Positions 10,702 through 19,594 of a DNA stretch of 64,000 nt are shown piece by piece. Numbering within the stretch: the first letter of the stretch is position 1; the number at the start of each line of letters is the position of its first letter. A program made the translations under genes and the position numbers. Below the pieces are notes generated by a model. It ran no database searches. It saw nothing but the letters and a program-made list of their open reading frames with translations, and was not told the origin of the DNA. The DNA is from Planctomicrobium piriforme (GTDB lineage: Bacteria; Planctomycetota; Planctomycetia; Planctomycetales; Planctomycetaceae), in assembly GCA_945860955.1 (NCBI GenBank), contig CAMATH010000017.1, forward strand, positions 16,858 to 80,857, in the 5' to 3' direction.

Positions 10702-12381
10702 TCACCGTTCTGGAGACGAGGGAGCGGAATCCGATGTGAACTGGAACGAGTACACATCTCCATCATTCACCACCATGCGGATCCGAACAGGCAGGTTGGC
10801 AAGTCGGCCCACATCCCCCGAGTCGTTCCAGGTGACCGACCGATTCAGAGTATCACCGAACAATTCATCACAATCATCCAGTGCGAAGCCGCGAATGGGT
10901 GTCCCATTGGAGTCCTGCAATTCCACCAGGACCGAACCGACCGCTGATGTGGCGAAGTTGAGCGACAGACGATTTCCCTCGAAAATCAGCGGTTTCGAGA
11001 CAATTTCGCCCGGCTTCGCCGATGAATGCAGCGAGACGAAACCATCAACCCGTAATGTGAACCGCCGCAACCGCGGTTTTTTCCAATGATCTTCCCCCAC
11101 GTAAAGCGACAATTCATTCGGTGCAGTCGGGTCGTCAGCCGGCGTTTCTATCAGCCCCAACCCCTGAAATCCATCGCCGTACAACCAATTGTCCTTACGT
11201 TCCGGACCGGGTCGCACAAACGCTTCATTCCACCGTCGAAAGGTGACCCCGTCGCGGCTGGCCATGAACAGTCCGTCTGTGATCGCCAGGCCGTAACGTG
11301 GTGACAACGACATGCGGTTTTCGCGGTGTTTCTGGTCGGGAAGTGTGCGCAGTGCGGACTCGGAAAAATTCCGTTCGATATACCGGCTGGGAAAGCCCAG
11401 GAACAAATGCGGAGCGCGTCCATACGGTCGAATCTGATTGGTGTAGAGTGGCTCGTCGGGGGAATCGACGAATTCGATTGGTTTCGGTTCACTCCAGGTA
11501 CGGAAGTCCGGGGAGGTGGCGACGCGAATGTCGCGTATACCAGCGGCGGCTGTCGTCACACGATCGCCGGATTTCTGCGGCGAGTTCTCGCCTTCTCGCG
11601 ACGTTCGCCTACGTTCGGTCACCGGCTGTTTACCGTGGTGGAAATCACGAATGTAGCACCAGTAATGTCCCCGTCGCGGATCCCAGAAGGCGTTGTTCTG
11701 AGTATCAAACTTACCCTGTGTGATGATTGGCTTGTCCGAAAGATACGACCAGTGAAGACCGTCCATCGACTTCAGGGCGAGTAACCCTCCGGGGCCGGCC
11801 GCCACAGCTTTGTACAGCTCCGTTGGTGGACAGGCGGGGTTGCTATCCTTAAACGGGGTGAAGTTGTCGAGATTCGGACCGGTCCAGACGATGTTGTTCT
11901 GTTTGGAGCCGTTGTATTCGATGAGTCCCAAAACAGGCCGCACCCAGTGAATTCCATCGCGACTTTCGGCGTAGCAGGCGACGACCGGGCGGGGGACGAT
12001 GTCTTTGGCGTCTTCGCTAATGACATTGACCGCCATGTAGTACATTCGGATCACGTCGCCATCACGAAACACGGTGGGGTAGCCACTGGTCGTGCCATCC
12101 CAGGGGGAATCGCGAGTGTAGTCGAGTACAATTTCCCGCGGCGTCGGAGAGTGCAACTTCAATTCCAAGCCGGAGTTCTTCTCGATCAGATAGTCGTCAA
12201 CGAACAATTCGCGTCGACCACCAATCAAAATGGACGCAGTTTCAGTTTGCTCGGCCCGGGCGATCTCCCACCGGAAAACCACCAGCAAAGTCCCCAGAAG
12301 CAATTGCTGAAAGAAGAATCTCGAGGAGGGCGAAGACAGACTCGGAGGTACTTTGGAAGGACTGCCAATTGCGGGCCGCAT
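10702..12381 (-). CDS. secreted five-bladed beta-propeller glycosidase-like protein (GH32/GH43-like)
   Basis: This exported protein of about 559 residues begins with a signal peptide (QQLLLGTLLVVFRWEIARA). The body starts with RRELFVDDYLIE, common in planctomycete glycosidase-like propellers. Asp-box-like turns recur: SRDGIHWVRP, SMDGLHWSYL, SPDFRTWSEP and SRDGVTFRRW. The ATG at 12381 is chosen because AGGAGT lies seven bases before it; the frame stays open upstream to 12495 without a ribosome site or signal sequence. It is followed three bases later by the sialidase-like gene. The likely role is polysaccharide binding or cleavage outside the cytoplasm, but catalytic residues could not be assigned. 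Confidence 0.8.
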   Translation of the reverse strand: MRPAIGSPSKVPPSLSSPSSRFFFQQLLLGTLLVVFRWEIARAEQTETASILIGGRRELFVDDYLIEKNSGLELKLHSPTPREIVLDYTRDSPWDGTTSGYPTVFRDGDVIRMYYMAVNVISEDAKDIVPRPVVACYAESRDGIHWVRPVLGLIEYNGSKQNNIVWTGPNLDNFTPFKDSNPACPPTELYKAVAAGPGGLLALKSMDGLHWSYLSDKPIITQGKFDTQNNAFWDPRRGHYWCYIRDFHHGKQPVTERRRTSREGENSPQKSGDRVTTAAAGIRDIRVATSPDFRTWSEPKPIEFVDSPDEPLYTNQIRPYGRAPHLFLGFPSRYIERNFSESALRTLPDQKHRENRMSLSPRYGLAITDGLFMASRDGVTFRRWNEAFVRPGPERKDNWLYGDGFQGLGLIETPADDPTAPNELSLYVGEDHWKKPRLRRFTLRVDGFVSLHSSAKPGEIVSKPLIFEGNRLSLNFATSAVGSVLVELQDSNGTPIRGFALDDCDELFGDTLNRSVTWNDSGDVGRLANLPVRIRMVVNDGDVYSFQFTSDSAPSSPER

Positions 12382-12540
12382 GATCGGGACTCCTGCATTG
12401 TATGGGAAGAGAAGTGCCCGCGCTCGGATCGCACAGCAACACACGACGCGCCATACTCGGGTCTCACCCGCACGATCGACCACAATCTGCCCCAAGGCGA
12501 GGGAGAAGAATCGGATTCAAGTCCGATTCAAAATAGCGAC

Positions 12541-13551
12541 TTATGACTCCTTCAGGCAACGCGCGAGTTCTTCCATCTCAACCCGGCTGCCGACCGCCAT
12601 CGGGGTGCGTTCGTGGATGCTGGTCGGCTCAATCTCCAAAATCCGTCGAAATCCATCGGTCGCGATGCCACCCGCTTGCTCAACCAGAAACGCGATCGGG
12701 GACGCTTCGTACAGCAGCCTCAGTTTTCCGCCGGGATTCTCCGCAGTCGGGGGGTACAGAAAGATTCCCCCCTTGAGAAGTGTCCGATGCACGTCGGCGA
12801 CCATCGAGCCGATGTAGCGCGACGAATAGCGTTTGCCGTTCAGTCCATGCCGCAGATTGTCGAGAAATTTCTGATAGCCCGCGGAAAACGAATCGCGGTT
12901 CGCTTCGTTGACCGAATAGTACTTTCCCTGTTCGGGCATCCGCATGTCTTCATGCGAGAGGACATACGCGCCGATCGCCGGATCGAGGGTGAAGCCGTGT
13001 ACTCCCCGACCGACACTGTAGACCAGAATCGTCGACGAGCCATAGACCACGTAGCCCGCGGCGACCTGCTTGGTGCCGGGCTGCATCAACCAACGGTCAA
13101 CATCATGGTAGTCCGCGTTTTCCGGACGTTTCAGAATGGAAAACGTGGTTCCCACACCGACTCCAACGTCAATGTTCGAACTTCCGTCCAGGGGATCAAA
13201 AATGACGGCATATTTCGCGTCGGGCGTGGCGTGCTTGATCGTGATCGGCTTTTCATTCTCTTCCGACGCGAGAATGCCAATGCTCTCGCGAACGCTGAGA
13301 TTGTGGTGCAGCACCTCGTTGGCATAAACGTCGAGCTTCTGCTGAATCTCCCCCTGCACATTGACGTTGCCAAACTCCCCCAGAATGTCAGAGAGGCCCG
13401 CCCGTTGCACTTTCGCCTGAATCATCTTCGTCGCGAGTGTCACTCCCGAGAGCAGCCACGAAAACTCCCCCGAAGCCCCCGGGAACTTGCGCTGGTCCTG
13501 GAGGATGTGTTGTTGAACGGTGACGATCGGTTTGCGGTCGGATGCGGTCAT
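12541..13551 (-). CDS. fbp: fructose-1,6-bisphosphatase class I
   Basis: The enzyme removes the 1-phosphate from fructose 1,6-bisphosphate in gluconeogenesis, in the cytoplasm. The 336-residue product carries the class I metal-binding signature FDPLDGSSNIDVGVGVGT, the SEENE-type metal loop (ASEENEKP) and the C-terminal GGKLRLLYEASPIAFLVEQA block that binds the sugar phosphate. I use the ATG at 13551 because it gives the usual N-terminus (MTASDRKPIVTVQQHI); the frame continues upstream to 13665 with no family resemblance. It lies on the minus strand between a glycosyltransferase gene and the propeller pair, with 144 and 159 bases of spacing, so it may have its own promoter. Confidence 0.96.
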   Translation of the reverse strand: MTASDRKPIVTVQQHILQDQRKFPGASGEFSWLLSGVTLATKMIQAKVQRAGLSDILGEFGNVNVQGEIQQKLDVYANEVLHHNLSVRESIGILASEENEKPITIKHATPDAKYAVIFDPLDGSSNIDVGVGVGTTFSILKRPENADYHDVDRWLMQPGTKQVAAGYVVYGSSTILVYSVGRGVHGFTLDPAIGAYVLSHEDMRMPEQGKYYSVNEANRDSFSAGYQKFLDNLRHGLNGKRYSSRYIGSMVADVHRTLLKGGIFLYPPTAENPGGKLRLLYEASPIAFLVEQAGGIATDGFRRILEIEPTSIHERTPMAVGSRVEMEELARCLKES

Positions 13552-13695
13552 GAACAAAAGTGAAGTTGGAGCGGAAGAACGAGCGACTTGGGGAGTGTAA
13601 CGAGCTTTGACCGGTTCGCCACTTCGTGGGGAGGAATTACCGCTCCCGGGGATGGCGACTCCCACGAATTCCGGCTGAAGAGATTCGGCGATGGT

Positions 13696-14481
13696 TTACC
13701 CGCCGAACAGCCCCAAACGAAAAATGATCCACAACGCCAGCAGTCCCTCCCGGAGGCTGATTTTTGAAGATCCGTGTCGCCGCTCTTCATAAATGAACGG
13801 CGTCTCAGCAAGTCGCGCCCCAACATTTTTCAGACGGTAGAGCAGCTCTTCTTCCACCGCGTAGCCCCGCGACAAAAATCGGGAGAAATCGACCCGCTTC
13901 AAGACGGAGACCCGAAAGCAGCGAAATGCCCCACTGCAATCGCGAGTCGACAATCGCAGAAAGACCCGTGAATACAGATTGATCGCCTGGCTCATCAAAT
14001 GCCGCTTCCACGGCCAGCCGACGATTCCTCCCCCCGCGACATAGCGGGATCCAATCGCCACGTCGCAGGCGGGGGCGAGTGCCAACAGATCGGGAATGTA
14101 ACGGGGCGGGTGACTGAAGTCGGCGTCGAGATTCAAAACCCAGGAATAGTCGTGGTCGACCGCGTATTTCAACGCCGCCAGTGTCGCGGTCCCCAATCCC
14201 ATTTTTCCCGGACGATGCAGCAAATGCACTCGCGAATCGCGCCCGCTCCATTCCCGGACAAAGTCGCTGGTTCCGTCGGGCGAATTGTCATCCACCACCA
14301 GGATGTCGGCCTGGGGAGCCCCCTTCCAGATCTCAGGCAGTAAAGCTGCGACGTTGTCACGCTCGTTGTAGGTACAAAGCGTGACGAGCAGGCGTTCCTG
14401 GGTCACACGGAACCCCGCTGTGTCGAGTTTGTTCGATGGTTGCGATTCTGGGAATAACCGGCGCGTCGGAACACACGACAT
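13696..14481 (-). CDS. polyprenol-phosphate mannosyltransferase-like glycosyltransferase (GT2, DPM1 type)
   Basis: This 261-residue GT-A fold enzyme of family 2 resembles dolichol/polyprenol monophosphate mannose synthases. Visible motifs are LLVTLCTYNERDN at the nucleotide-binding N-terminus, VVDDNSPDGT, the metal-binding NLDADFSHPP, and the acceptor-side YAVEEELLYRLKNVGA. A short hydrophobic C-terminus (LLALWIIFRLGLFGG) suggests membrane contact. The expected reaction moves a sugar from GDP-mannose (or UDP-glucose) to a lipid phosphate at the inner face of the membrane. The start could be a GTG at 14406, close to the conserved domain, instead of the ATG at 14481. Sugar and acceptor are inferred from family only. 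Confidence 0.88.
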   Translation of the reverse strand: MSCVPTRRLFPESQPSNKLDTAGFRVTQERLLVTLCTYNERDNVAALLPEIWKGAPQADILVVDDNSPDGTSDFVREWSGRDSRVHLLHRPGKMGLGTATLAALKYAVDHDYSWVLNLDADFSHPPRYIPDLLALAPACDVAIGSRYVAGGGIVGWPWKRHLMSQAINLYSRVFLRLSTRDCSGAFRCFRVSVLKRVDFSRFLSRGYAVEEELLYRLKNVGARLAETPFIYEERRHGSSKISLREGLLALWIIFRLGLFGG

Positions 14482-14580
14482 TGAACCGGAGATATGACCG
14501 TTTGAAAGCGATCCTCTGTAACCGCCTCCTGACGGGCGCGGCTCGGCGAATTCTTCTCGTTATCGGCCGCGTGTTCAAAA

Positions 14581-15693
14581 TCAGTCGGGGGGCTGTGGAA
14601 CCGGCGCGTCGTCCAACGGTTTTCGGCGAGCGGCGCGCGGCGGAGCAGGTGAAGGCGCAAGTTGTTCGATCGGTTCGGGCGGTGGTGAGATGCGCTCGCG
14701 CGCGGCGTTGGCGACTTGACGTGGTTCGAGAAACCGTCCGGCGGGAGATGTCCCCTCGGTGAGTTCCATTGCGGTCTCGAAAAACTTCCGCGCCGGTTCC
14801 ATGTCTTCATTAAAGTAGAGCAATACCCCCAGCAGGAACAACCGATCGGGGTCACGAATGTCCTGCCGAACCCAGCCAGAGGCCCGCCCCAGCAACGTCA
14901 CCCGGGCGATTTCGTTGTTGGGGCCGAACAGCTCCTCCAGTCCCGGTCCATGTTTTGGCCACTCGGGATCGAGCAGAAGCCCTCGCTTCAATTGCACCAC
15001 GCCCTGCGACAATTCTCCCATCGCCGCCAGCGCGATCCCCATTCGCAATCGCGGTTCAGGTAGATCGGGCGCGGCCTGCGCCGCCTGGCGGTATTTGCCA
15101 ACGGCCGCCAGATACTCCGCGCGACGCAGCAGGTCATCCCCCTGGGCTTGCAGCCGCAGACTCTTCCGGCGTTGTTCGACGTTTGACCGCTTCAGAAACA
15201 GTGGTGGATTGTCCTGATCGGGTTGCTCTTCCACCGGCACCGCGGCCTGTGCATTGCCATTCGCGCCAGGATTGTGATTGCCTTCCGGAGGGGACTTCCC
15301 GTCCGCTGGCTGCCGGGCGTTTCGTAGGCGATCGGCAAGGCGCATTGGGGCCGGTCCGATCACCGCGGGAGGATTCGGACCAAATCCAAAATCTTCCGCC
15401 GGCAGGTAGACCGGGTACCCGGCGTTGAATCCATAGGCCCAATTCGGCCCATACACGGCATAGGGAACGACTGGGCCGTGATACATCGTGAAGCTGCCCG
15501 AGGGTCCGCTCAACGAGAATCCGCCGTATTCGCGACCCAAAGAGTACCCAGACCCATGAGTCGAATACCCGTTGACCGAATAGCCAGGATGGCCATTGCC
15601 CGTCGCTCGGCCGTACCGCGAGATCGGATCGCCTGCGACCGCAGGAACGGACGCCGTCAGCGACAGCGCCAACCACACCACGTTTCGACGCAT
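14581..15693 (-). CDS. secreted TPR-containing protein with Gly/Tyr-rich N-terminal region
   Basis: The product has about 370 residues. It begins with a signal peptide (NVVWLALSLTASVPAVAG), then a low-complexity stretch rich in Gly, Tyr, Ser and Pro (residues about 25-110), a Pro/Asn-rich linker, and two or more TPR-like helical repeats (ALLLQAQGDD-type helices near 180-260, ending in LLDPEWPKHG). The start is well supported: GGAGG lies six to seven bases before the ATG at 15693, while the frame further upstream lacks both ribosome site and signal. The function is unknown; a periplasmic or surface scaffold is a reasonable guess. The preceding gene on this strand is DUF1501. Confidence 0.75.
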   Translation of the reverse strand: MRRNVVWLALSLTASVPAVAGDPISRYGRATGNGHPGYSVNGYSTHGSGYSLGREYGGFSLSGPSGSFTMYHGPVVPYAVYGPNWAYGFNAGYPVYLPAEDFGFGPNPPAVIGPAPMRLADRLRNARQPADGKSPPEGNHNPGANGNAQAAVPVEEQPDQDNPPLFLKRSNVEQRRKSLRLQAQGDDLLRRAEYLAAVGKYRQAAQAAPDLPEPRLRMGIALAAMGELSQGVVQLKRGLLLDPEWPKHGPGLEELFGPNNEIARVTLLGRASGWVRQDIRDPDRLFLLGVLLYFNEDMEPARKFFETAMELTEGTSPAGRFLEPRQVANAARERISPPPEPIEQLAPSPAPPRAARRKPLDDAPVPQPPD

Positions 15694-15754
15694 GGCAATC
15701 CTCCAGATCGGCTCCCCTAGCACTCTCCAGCGGGGCGACGGGGTCCCCCCCGCG

Positions 15755-17113
15755 TCACGCCAGTTCGGGGAGCGCCTTGTACTTATTCTGATCAATCAGA
15801 AACTGCGGACGCCCTTGCAGGTCGCGCAGCGTCAGGTGATCGACATTGATCCCCAGGTTGCGATACAGCGTCGCAAACACCTCCTGAAAATGAACGGGCC
15901 GATCGCTGGCGAACTCACCCAGACGATTGGTGGCACCAATCACCTGCCCCGCCTTGATTCCCCCTCCCGCGAGCAGAGCGGACGACACCTGTGGCCAGTG
16001 GTCGCGGCCGGCGTCCTTATTCACTTTGGGCGTCCGCCCGAACTCACCCCAGCAGACGACGCTGATATCGTCGAGCATGCCGCGTTCTTCCAGATCCTGG
16101 ACCAGGGCAACCAGTCCCTGATCGAGCAGTGGCATGTCTTCACGCCCCTGCTTGAAGTTCGCGCCATGCCAATCCCAGCGACTGAACGCCAGTGTGACAC
16201 ACCGCGCGCCGGCCGAGATCAGCCGACGGGCGACCAGGAAGTTGTCGATCAGTCGGGGACCACCATCGTCCCGCAACTGATTCACACCGCGACCATACCG
16301 GTCACGCAGTTTTTGGTCTTCCAGATCAAGGTTCAGCGCCTCGGCGAGTTTGCTTGACGTGAGTACACCGAATGCCTGCTGGGTAAAGGCGTCCGTCCCC
16401 GCATACTGGCCCGAGGAATCGCATTCTTTGCGGAAACGATCGAGCGCCGACAACACCGTCCGGCGGTCCCCCAGGCGGTCGAGCGTGACACCGTTCAGAA
16501 TGAGGTCGTCTTTTCCCTCGGCGTTGGGGGTGAATGGAGCATGCGCTACCCCCAGGAACCCGGGGACACCATTGTCGGCCCAGGGCATGTGTCCCATTCG
16601 AGGCGAGAGCCCGATAAACGGGGGCATGGCAGGTTCGACGGGACCGTAGACCTTGGAGAGGACCGACCCCATTGAGGGGAAGCCACCACCTGGTTGCCGG
16701 TCGCGCTTGTTCCAGCCGGTCAAACACTGGTACGCGTAGTGATCCCCCGACGCCCCGACCATCGAACGGATCGGGACGAATTTCTGCATATTCGCCGCGA
16801 TCTGCGGGAACATCTCACTGATTTCGATTCCCGGAACACTGGTGGGAATCGCCGAGAATTCGCCCCGAATTTCGGATGGGGCATCCATTTTCACATCCCA
16901 CATGTCCTGGTGGGGGGGGCCGCCAGGCAGGAAGATCATGATGATCCCCTTGTGACCGCTTTTCTTCCCCGCCGCCTGCTCAGCCTTCAGCACCTCGGGG
17001 AGCGCGAGTCCCCCCATCGCCAAACCGCCGATCTTCATGAACGTGCGGCGGGAGACTCCGTCACAAAACCGTCCGGCGCGACCGGCGGGACGGGGACCGA
17101 GAATGGTAAGCAT
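15755..17113 (-). CDS. DUF1501 protein, Tat-exported
   Basis: This 452-residue member of the DUF1501 family has a sulfatase/alkaline-phosphatase-like fold, is abundant in Planctomycetota, and has no proven function. The N-terminus has a twin-arginine signal ([20 protein letters not shown]). Family blocks include [26 protein letters not shown]-like [24 protein letters not shown] and [18 protein letters not shown] promoter-like pair (TTGACA, 16 bases, TACGAT) sits 48-75 bases upstream and GGAAGGG precedes the ATG. DUF1501 genes normally pair with PSD1 genes; here none is adjacent. Confidence 0.93.
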   Translation of the reverse strand: MLTILGPRPAGRAGRFCDGVSRRTFMKIGGLAMGGLALPEVLKAEQAAGKKSGHKGIIMIFLPGGPPHQDMWDVKMDAPSEIRGEFSAIPTSVPGIEISEMFPQIAANMQKFVPIRSMVGASGDHYAYQCLTGWNKRDRQPGGGFPSMGSVLSKVYGPVEPAMPPFIGLSPRMGHMPWADNGVPGFLGVAHAPFTPNAEGKDDLILNGVTLDRLGDRRTVLSALDRFRKECDSSGQYAGTDAFTQQAFGVLTSSKLAEALNLDLEDQKLRDRYGRGVNQLRDDGGPRLIDNFLVARRLISAGARCVTLAFSRWDWHGANFKQGREDMPLLDQGLVALVQDLEERGMLDDISVVCWGEFGRTPKVNKDAGRDHWPQVSSALLAGGGIKAGQVIGATNRLGEFASDRPVHFQEVFATLYRNLGINVDHLTLRDLQGRPQFLIDQNKYKALPELA

Positions 17114-17160
17114 CGTGCGACCCTTCCAAGGGATGGAAAGACATGGACTCTTCTTGATCT

Positions 17161-17188
17161 ATCGTATCGACCCAGAGTCCTATGTCAA
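17161..17188 (-). promoter_or_regulatory. sigma-70-type promoter for the DUF1501 gene
   Basis: Read on the minus strand, a perfect TTGACA (-35) is followed after 16 bases by TACGAT (-10). Transcription would begin near 17154, leaving a leader of about 40 bases that contains GGAAGGG in front of the ATG at 17113. No other start lies in this direction. Confidence 0.55.
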
Positions 17189-17458
17189 TATCCTCAGACC
17201 TGCTGTGCGCCCCCGCGAAGCGATGAGTCGACCGGTGGATGGTAGACACGGCAGCGGCCTGGCAGTTTTTCGTTGTCGCACCCGAAACCTAAAAATTCCG
17301 CACTGGACGCAGCCAATCCGGTCGAGGCAGGCGATTCACCTCAGGAAACCTCACGCAGTGCGGTTCCGCACGCTACGGATATCCTATCTGATCACGTGTC
17401 ACAGTCACTGCGGTTCACCAGATTGACGGATCCCCATTCGGCGAGGGAAACTCTTCGC
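17189..17458. other. divergent intergenic region, no gene seen
   Basis: Between the minus-strand DUF1501 promoter and the plus-strand permease start no convincing gene is present. The permease frame is open back to 17273, but this extension lacks resemblance to permeases and a better start with GAGGGA upstream is at 17459. Confidence 0.5.
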
Positions 17459-18307
17459 ATGACTTCCTCAAAGACCAACGCCATTTCGAGGGTTCCCGCA
17501 GAGTCGACCGGTTCCACGCCAATCGCTCGGCGGTTCGAACTGATCGCGCTCCTGGCCCGCAAAGAATGGAACATCCGCTACCGCAGCGCGAAACTCGGTT
17601 ACGCGTGGGCCGTGGTGCAGCCGTTGATGTTGATGGCGGTGCTGCTTGCGGTCTTCGGCTACGTCGTCCCGCTGGATCGCGAGCGTTTTCCTGAGACATC
17701 TCCGTACCCGTTGTTCCTGCTCTCGGGCTTGTTTCCCTGGCACTTCGCCTCAGTCGCGTTCAGCAGCGCGACCCCTTCGTTTCCGAATAGCCGCAAGCTG
17801 GTGTTGCTGGCCGGTTTTCCGCGTGAGGTGTTGCCCCTCGGGGTCGTCGCGGCTCACCTGGTCAACCTGATCTGTACCCTGCCTCTCCTGATACCGCTCT
17901 ATGTGTATTACGAGGTGTGGCCGACTGGTTGGATTCTGCTGCTCCCGGTGGCGATCGCGCTGCAGACAGTAATTCTGGGGGCGATGGCGGTGATCGCCGC
18001 TTTGTCGTGTGTGCGGTTCACGGATACATTTTTTCTGGTTCAGGCGCTTCTACTTCCCTGGTTCTACGCGACACCGGTGTTCTATCCCCGGATCGCCGCC
18101 GGCAGGTTCGCCCCTTTGCTCTGGCTGAACCCGTTGACCGGGGTGTTTGAACTGTACCGCAAAGCGTTGATGCCCGACTGGCCCGGCTGGCTGGACGGGG
18201 GGGTTCTGGGCTGTGTCGTGGTTTCCTGCGGATGGGCGATTGTGCTGTCTTGGATCGCCACCCATATTCTCCGCAGAATGCAACGGACGATCGCCGACTG
18301 GATGTAG
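17459..18307 (+). CDS. ABC-2 type transport permease (polysaccharide-export like), no ATPase partner nearby
   Basis: This 282-residue integral membrane protein of the ABC-2 family resembles permeases that export O-antigen, teichoic acid or other polysaccharides (Wzm/TagG type). The cytoplasmic amphipathic LLARKEWNIRYRSAKLGYAW segment comes first, then about six membrane spans, with FPREVLPLGVVAAHLVN and the conserved LLWLNPLTGVFELYRKA near the end. The ATG at 17459 follows GAGGGA; earlier starts add a poorly conserved leader. The matching ATP-binding subunit normally lies next to such genes, but the next gene is a ZIP transporter and the previous one is divergent. It either pairs with an ATPase encoded elsewhere or has been separated by rearrangement. 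Confidence 0.88.
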   Translation: MTSSKTNAISRVPAESTGSTPIARRFELIALLARKEWNIRYRSAKLGYAWAVVQPLMLMAVLLAVFGYVVPLDRERFPETSPYPLFLLSGLFPWHFASVAFSSATPSFPNSRKLVLLAGFPREVLPLGVVAAHLVNLICTLPLLIPLYVYYEVWPTGWILLLPVAIALQTVILGAMAVIAALSCVRFTDTFFLVQALLLPWFYATPVFYPRIAAGRFAPLLWLNPLTGVFELYRKALMPDWPGWLDGGVLGCVVVSCGWAIVLSWIATHILRRMQRTIADWM

Positions 18308-18325
18308 AGAGGCATCGCGTGTCGA

Positions 18326-18354
18326 TTGAGTTGTAACTTAACTTCATTTACCAT
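18326..18354 (+). promoter_or_regulatory. candidate promoter/operator region of the ZIP transporter gene
   Basis: TTGAGT at 18326 and TACCAT at 18349 are 17 bases apart and match consensus at four of six positions each. The stretch 18326-18350 is strikingly AT-rich for this genome and contains the imperfect dyad GTT...AAC around 18330-18342, which could be a metal-regulator site. This is inference from composition only. Confidence 0.3.
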
Positions 18355-18401
18355 CTGTTTGCATCAACACTGTTCTTCGCGTTCGTCCTTCGGAACTTTC
18401 A

Positions 18402-19502
18402 ATGCCTGAGTTCGTAGTGGGTTTGCGGCTCTCCGCACTGAGTCTCGCAGTCGACGCAGACGCTGGCTCGGCTCAGATCTCGACCGTGTGGGTGCTGGTC
18501 GCGCAGTGTGTGTTGATCATGTGCTCCTCACTCGTGGGGGGCTACATTCCCTCGTTGATGAAACTAACGCACCGGCGAATGCAGTTTCTGATCAGCCTGG
18601 TGGGTGGGTTGATGCTGGGTGTGGGTGTGCTGCATCAATTGCCGCACGGATACGGCATCGCCCGCGACGGTGGTCTGGGACTCGACTGGTGTACCCGCTG
18701 GCTGTTGGGAGGGATGGTTCTCACCTTCTTTCTAATGCGCTGGTTCCACTTTCACGCTCACGTTGGCAGCCCCAGCGAGTTTGACGAAACCGAGGGAGAG
18801 TCGAAGGGGCATGATCATGATCATAGCCATGATCACGACCATTCCCACGACCACGATTGCGCTCATTCCCACGCGCACGGCCACGATCACGCCCCGTTCC
18901 GCAGCGCGAGCTGGTTCGGAATTCTGATTGGCCTGTCGATTCACACGTTGCTCGACGGAATCGCGCTGGCGGCCCATGTGGAAGCCGACGCGTCACACGA
19001 TGGGATGCACTTCGACAAGACATTCCTGTTGGGAATTGGCACATTTCTTGGCGTCGCCCTGCACAAGCCCCTTGACTCGCTTTCGATCACCACACTGATG
19101 GCCAGTCGCGGCTGGTCGCGGCGGGCACAGTTGATCGTCAACGCCGGCTACGCGCTGATGTGCCCGCTGGGGGTCGTCCTGTTCCATTACGGCGTCACCC
19201 GTTTCAGCGGTCATCACGCGGCGTTTGTTTCCGCCGCCATGTCGGCCGCCGCCGGCGTCTTTATCTGTATCGCCCTCAGCGATCTGCTCCCAGAAATCGA
19301 GATGCACTCGCACGATCGGCTGGGGCTGTCGGCGACCTTGGTCGCGGGCGTCATACTCGCCTGGGCGATTGGGTTCCTGGAGCCTGCCCACAGCCACGAT
19401 CACGCCGACGGACCAAACATCGACATCGAAGCGATCGAGAAAGTCCGCCCGCGACACGACCATCCCCACCCCCGCGAAGCCCCGGCGACGCACAAGGAAT
19501 AG
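18402..19502 (+). CDS. ZIP-family divalent metal (zinc) transporter with His-rich loop
   Basis: This membrane protein of 366 residues belongs to the ZIP (SLC39-like) family that moves zinc or other divalent metals toward the cytoplasm. Membrane spans at about residues 27-46, 60-80 and 100-116 are followed by a cytoplasmic-type loop (residues about 130-165) packed with His and Asp in the pattern HDHDHSHDHDHSHDH, then the signature span with SIHTLLDGIALAAH and the paired span with GVALHKPLDS. These two helices carry the family metal-site histidines. A second small His cluster is at the C-terminus. The gene follows the ABC permease after 94 bases and has its own promoter-like sequence. Confidence 0.9.
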   Translation: MPEFVVGLRLSALSLAVDADAGSAQISTVWVLVAQCVLIMCSSLVGGYIPSLMKLTHRRMQFLISLVGGLMLGVGVLHQLPHGYGIARDGGLGLDWCTRWLLGGMVLTFFLMRWFHFHAHVGSPSEFDETEGESKGHDHDHSHDHDHSHDHDCAHSHAHGHDHAPFRSASWFGILIGLSIHTLLDGIALAAHVEADASHDGMHFDKTFLLGIGTFLGVALHKPLDSLSITTLMASRGWSRRAQLIVNAGYALMCPLGVVLFHYGVTRFSGHHAAFVSAAMSAAAGVFICIALSDLLPEIEMHSHDRLGLSATLVAGVILAWAIGFLEPAHSHDHADGPNIDIEAIEKVRPRHDHPHPREAPATHKE

Positions 19503-19594
19503 TCGGCCACCGCTGCAATTCAGTGTCTCTCCCGCGGCGTTTGATGATGCCACGGACCACCCTACCCGTTGCCGAGCAGGGTGTCCCGATACGC

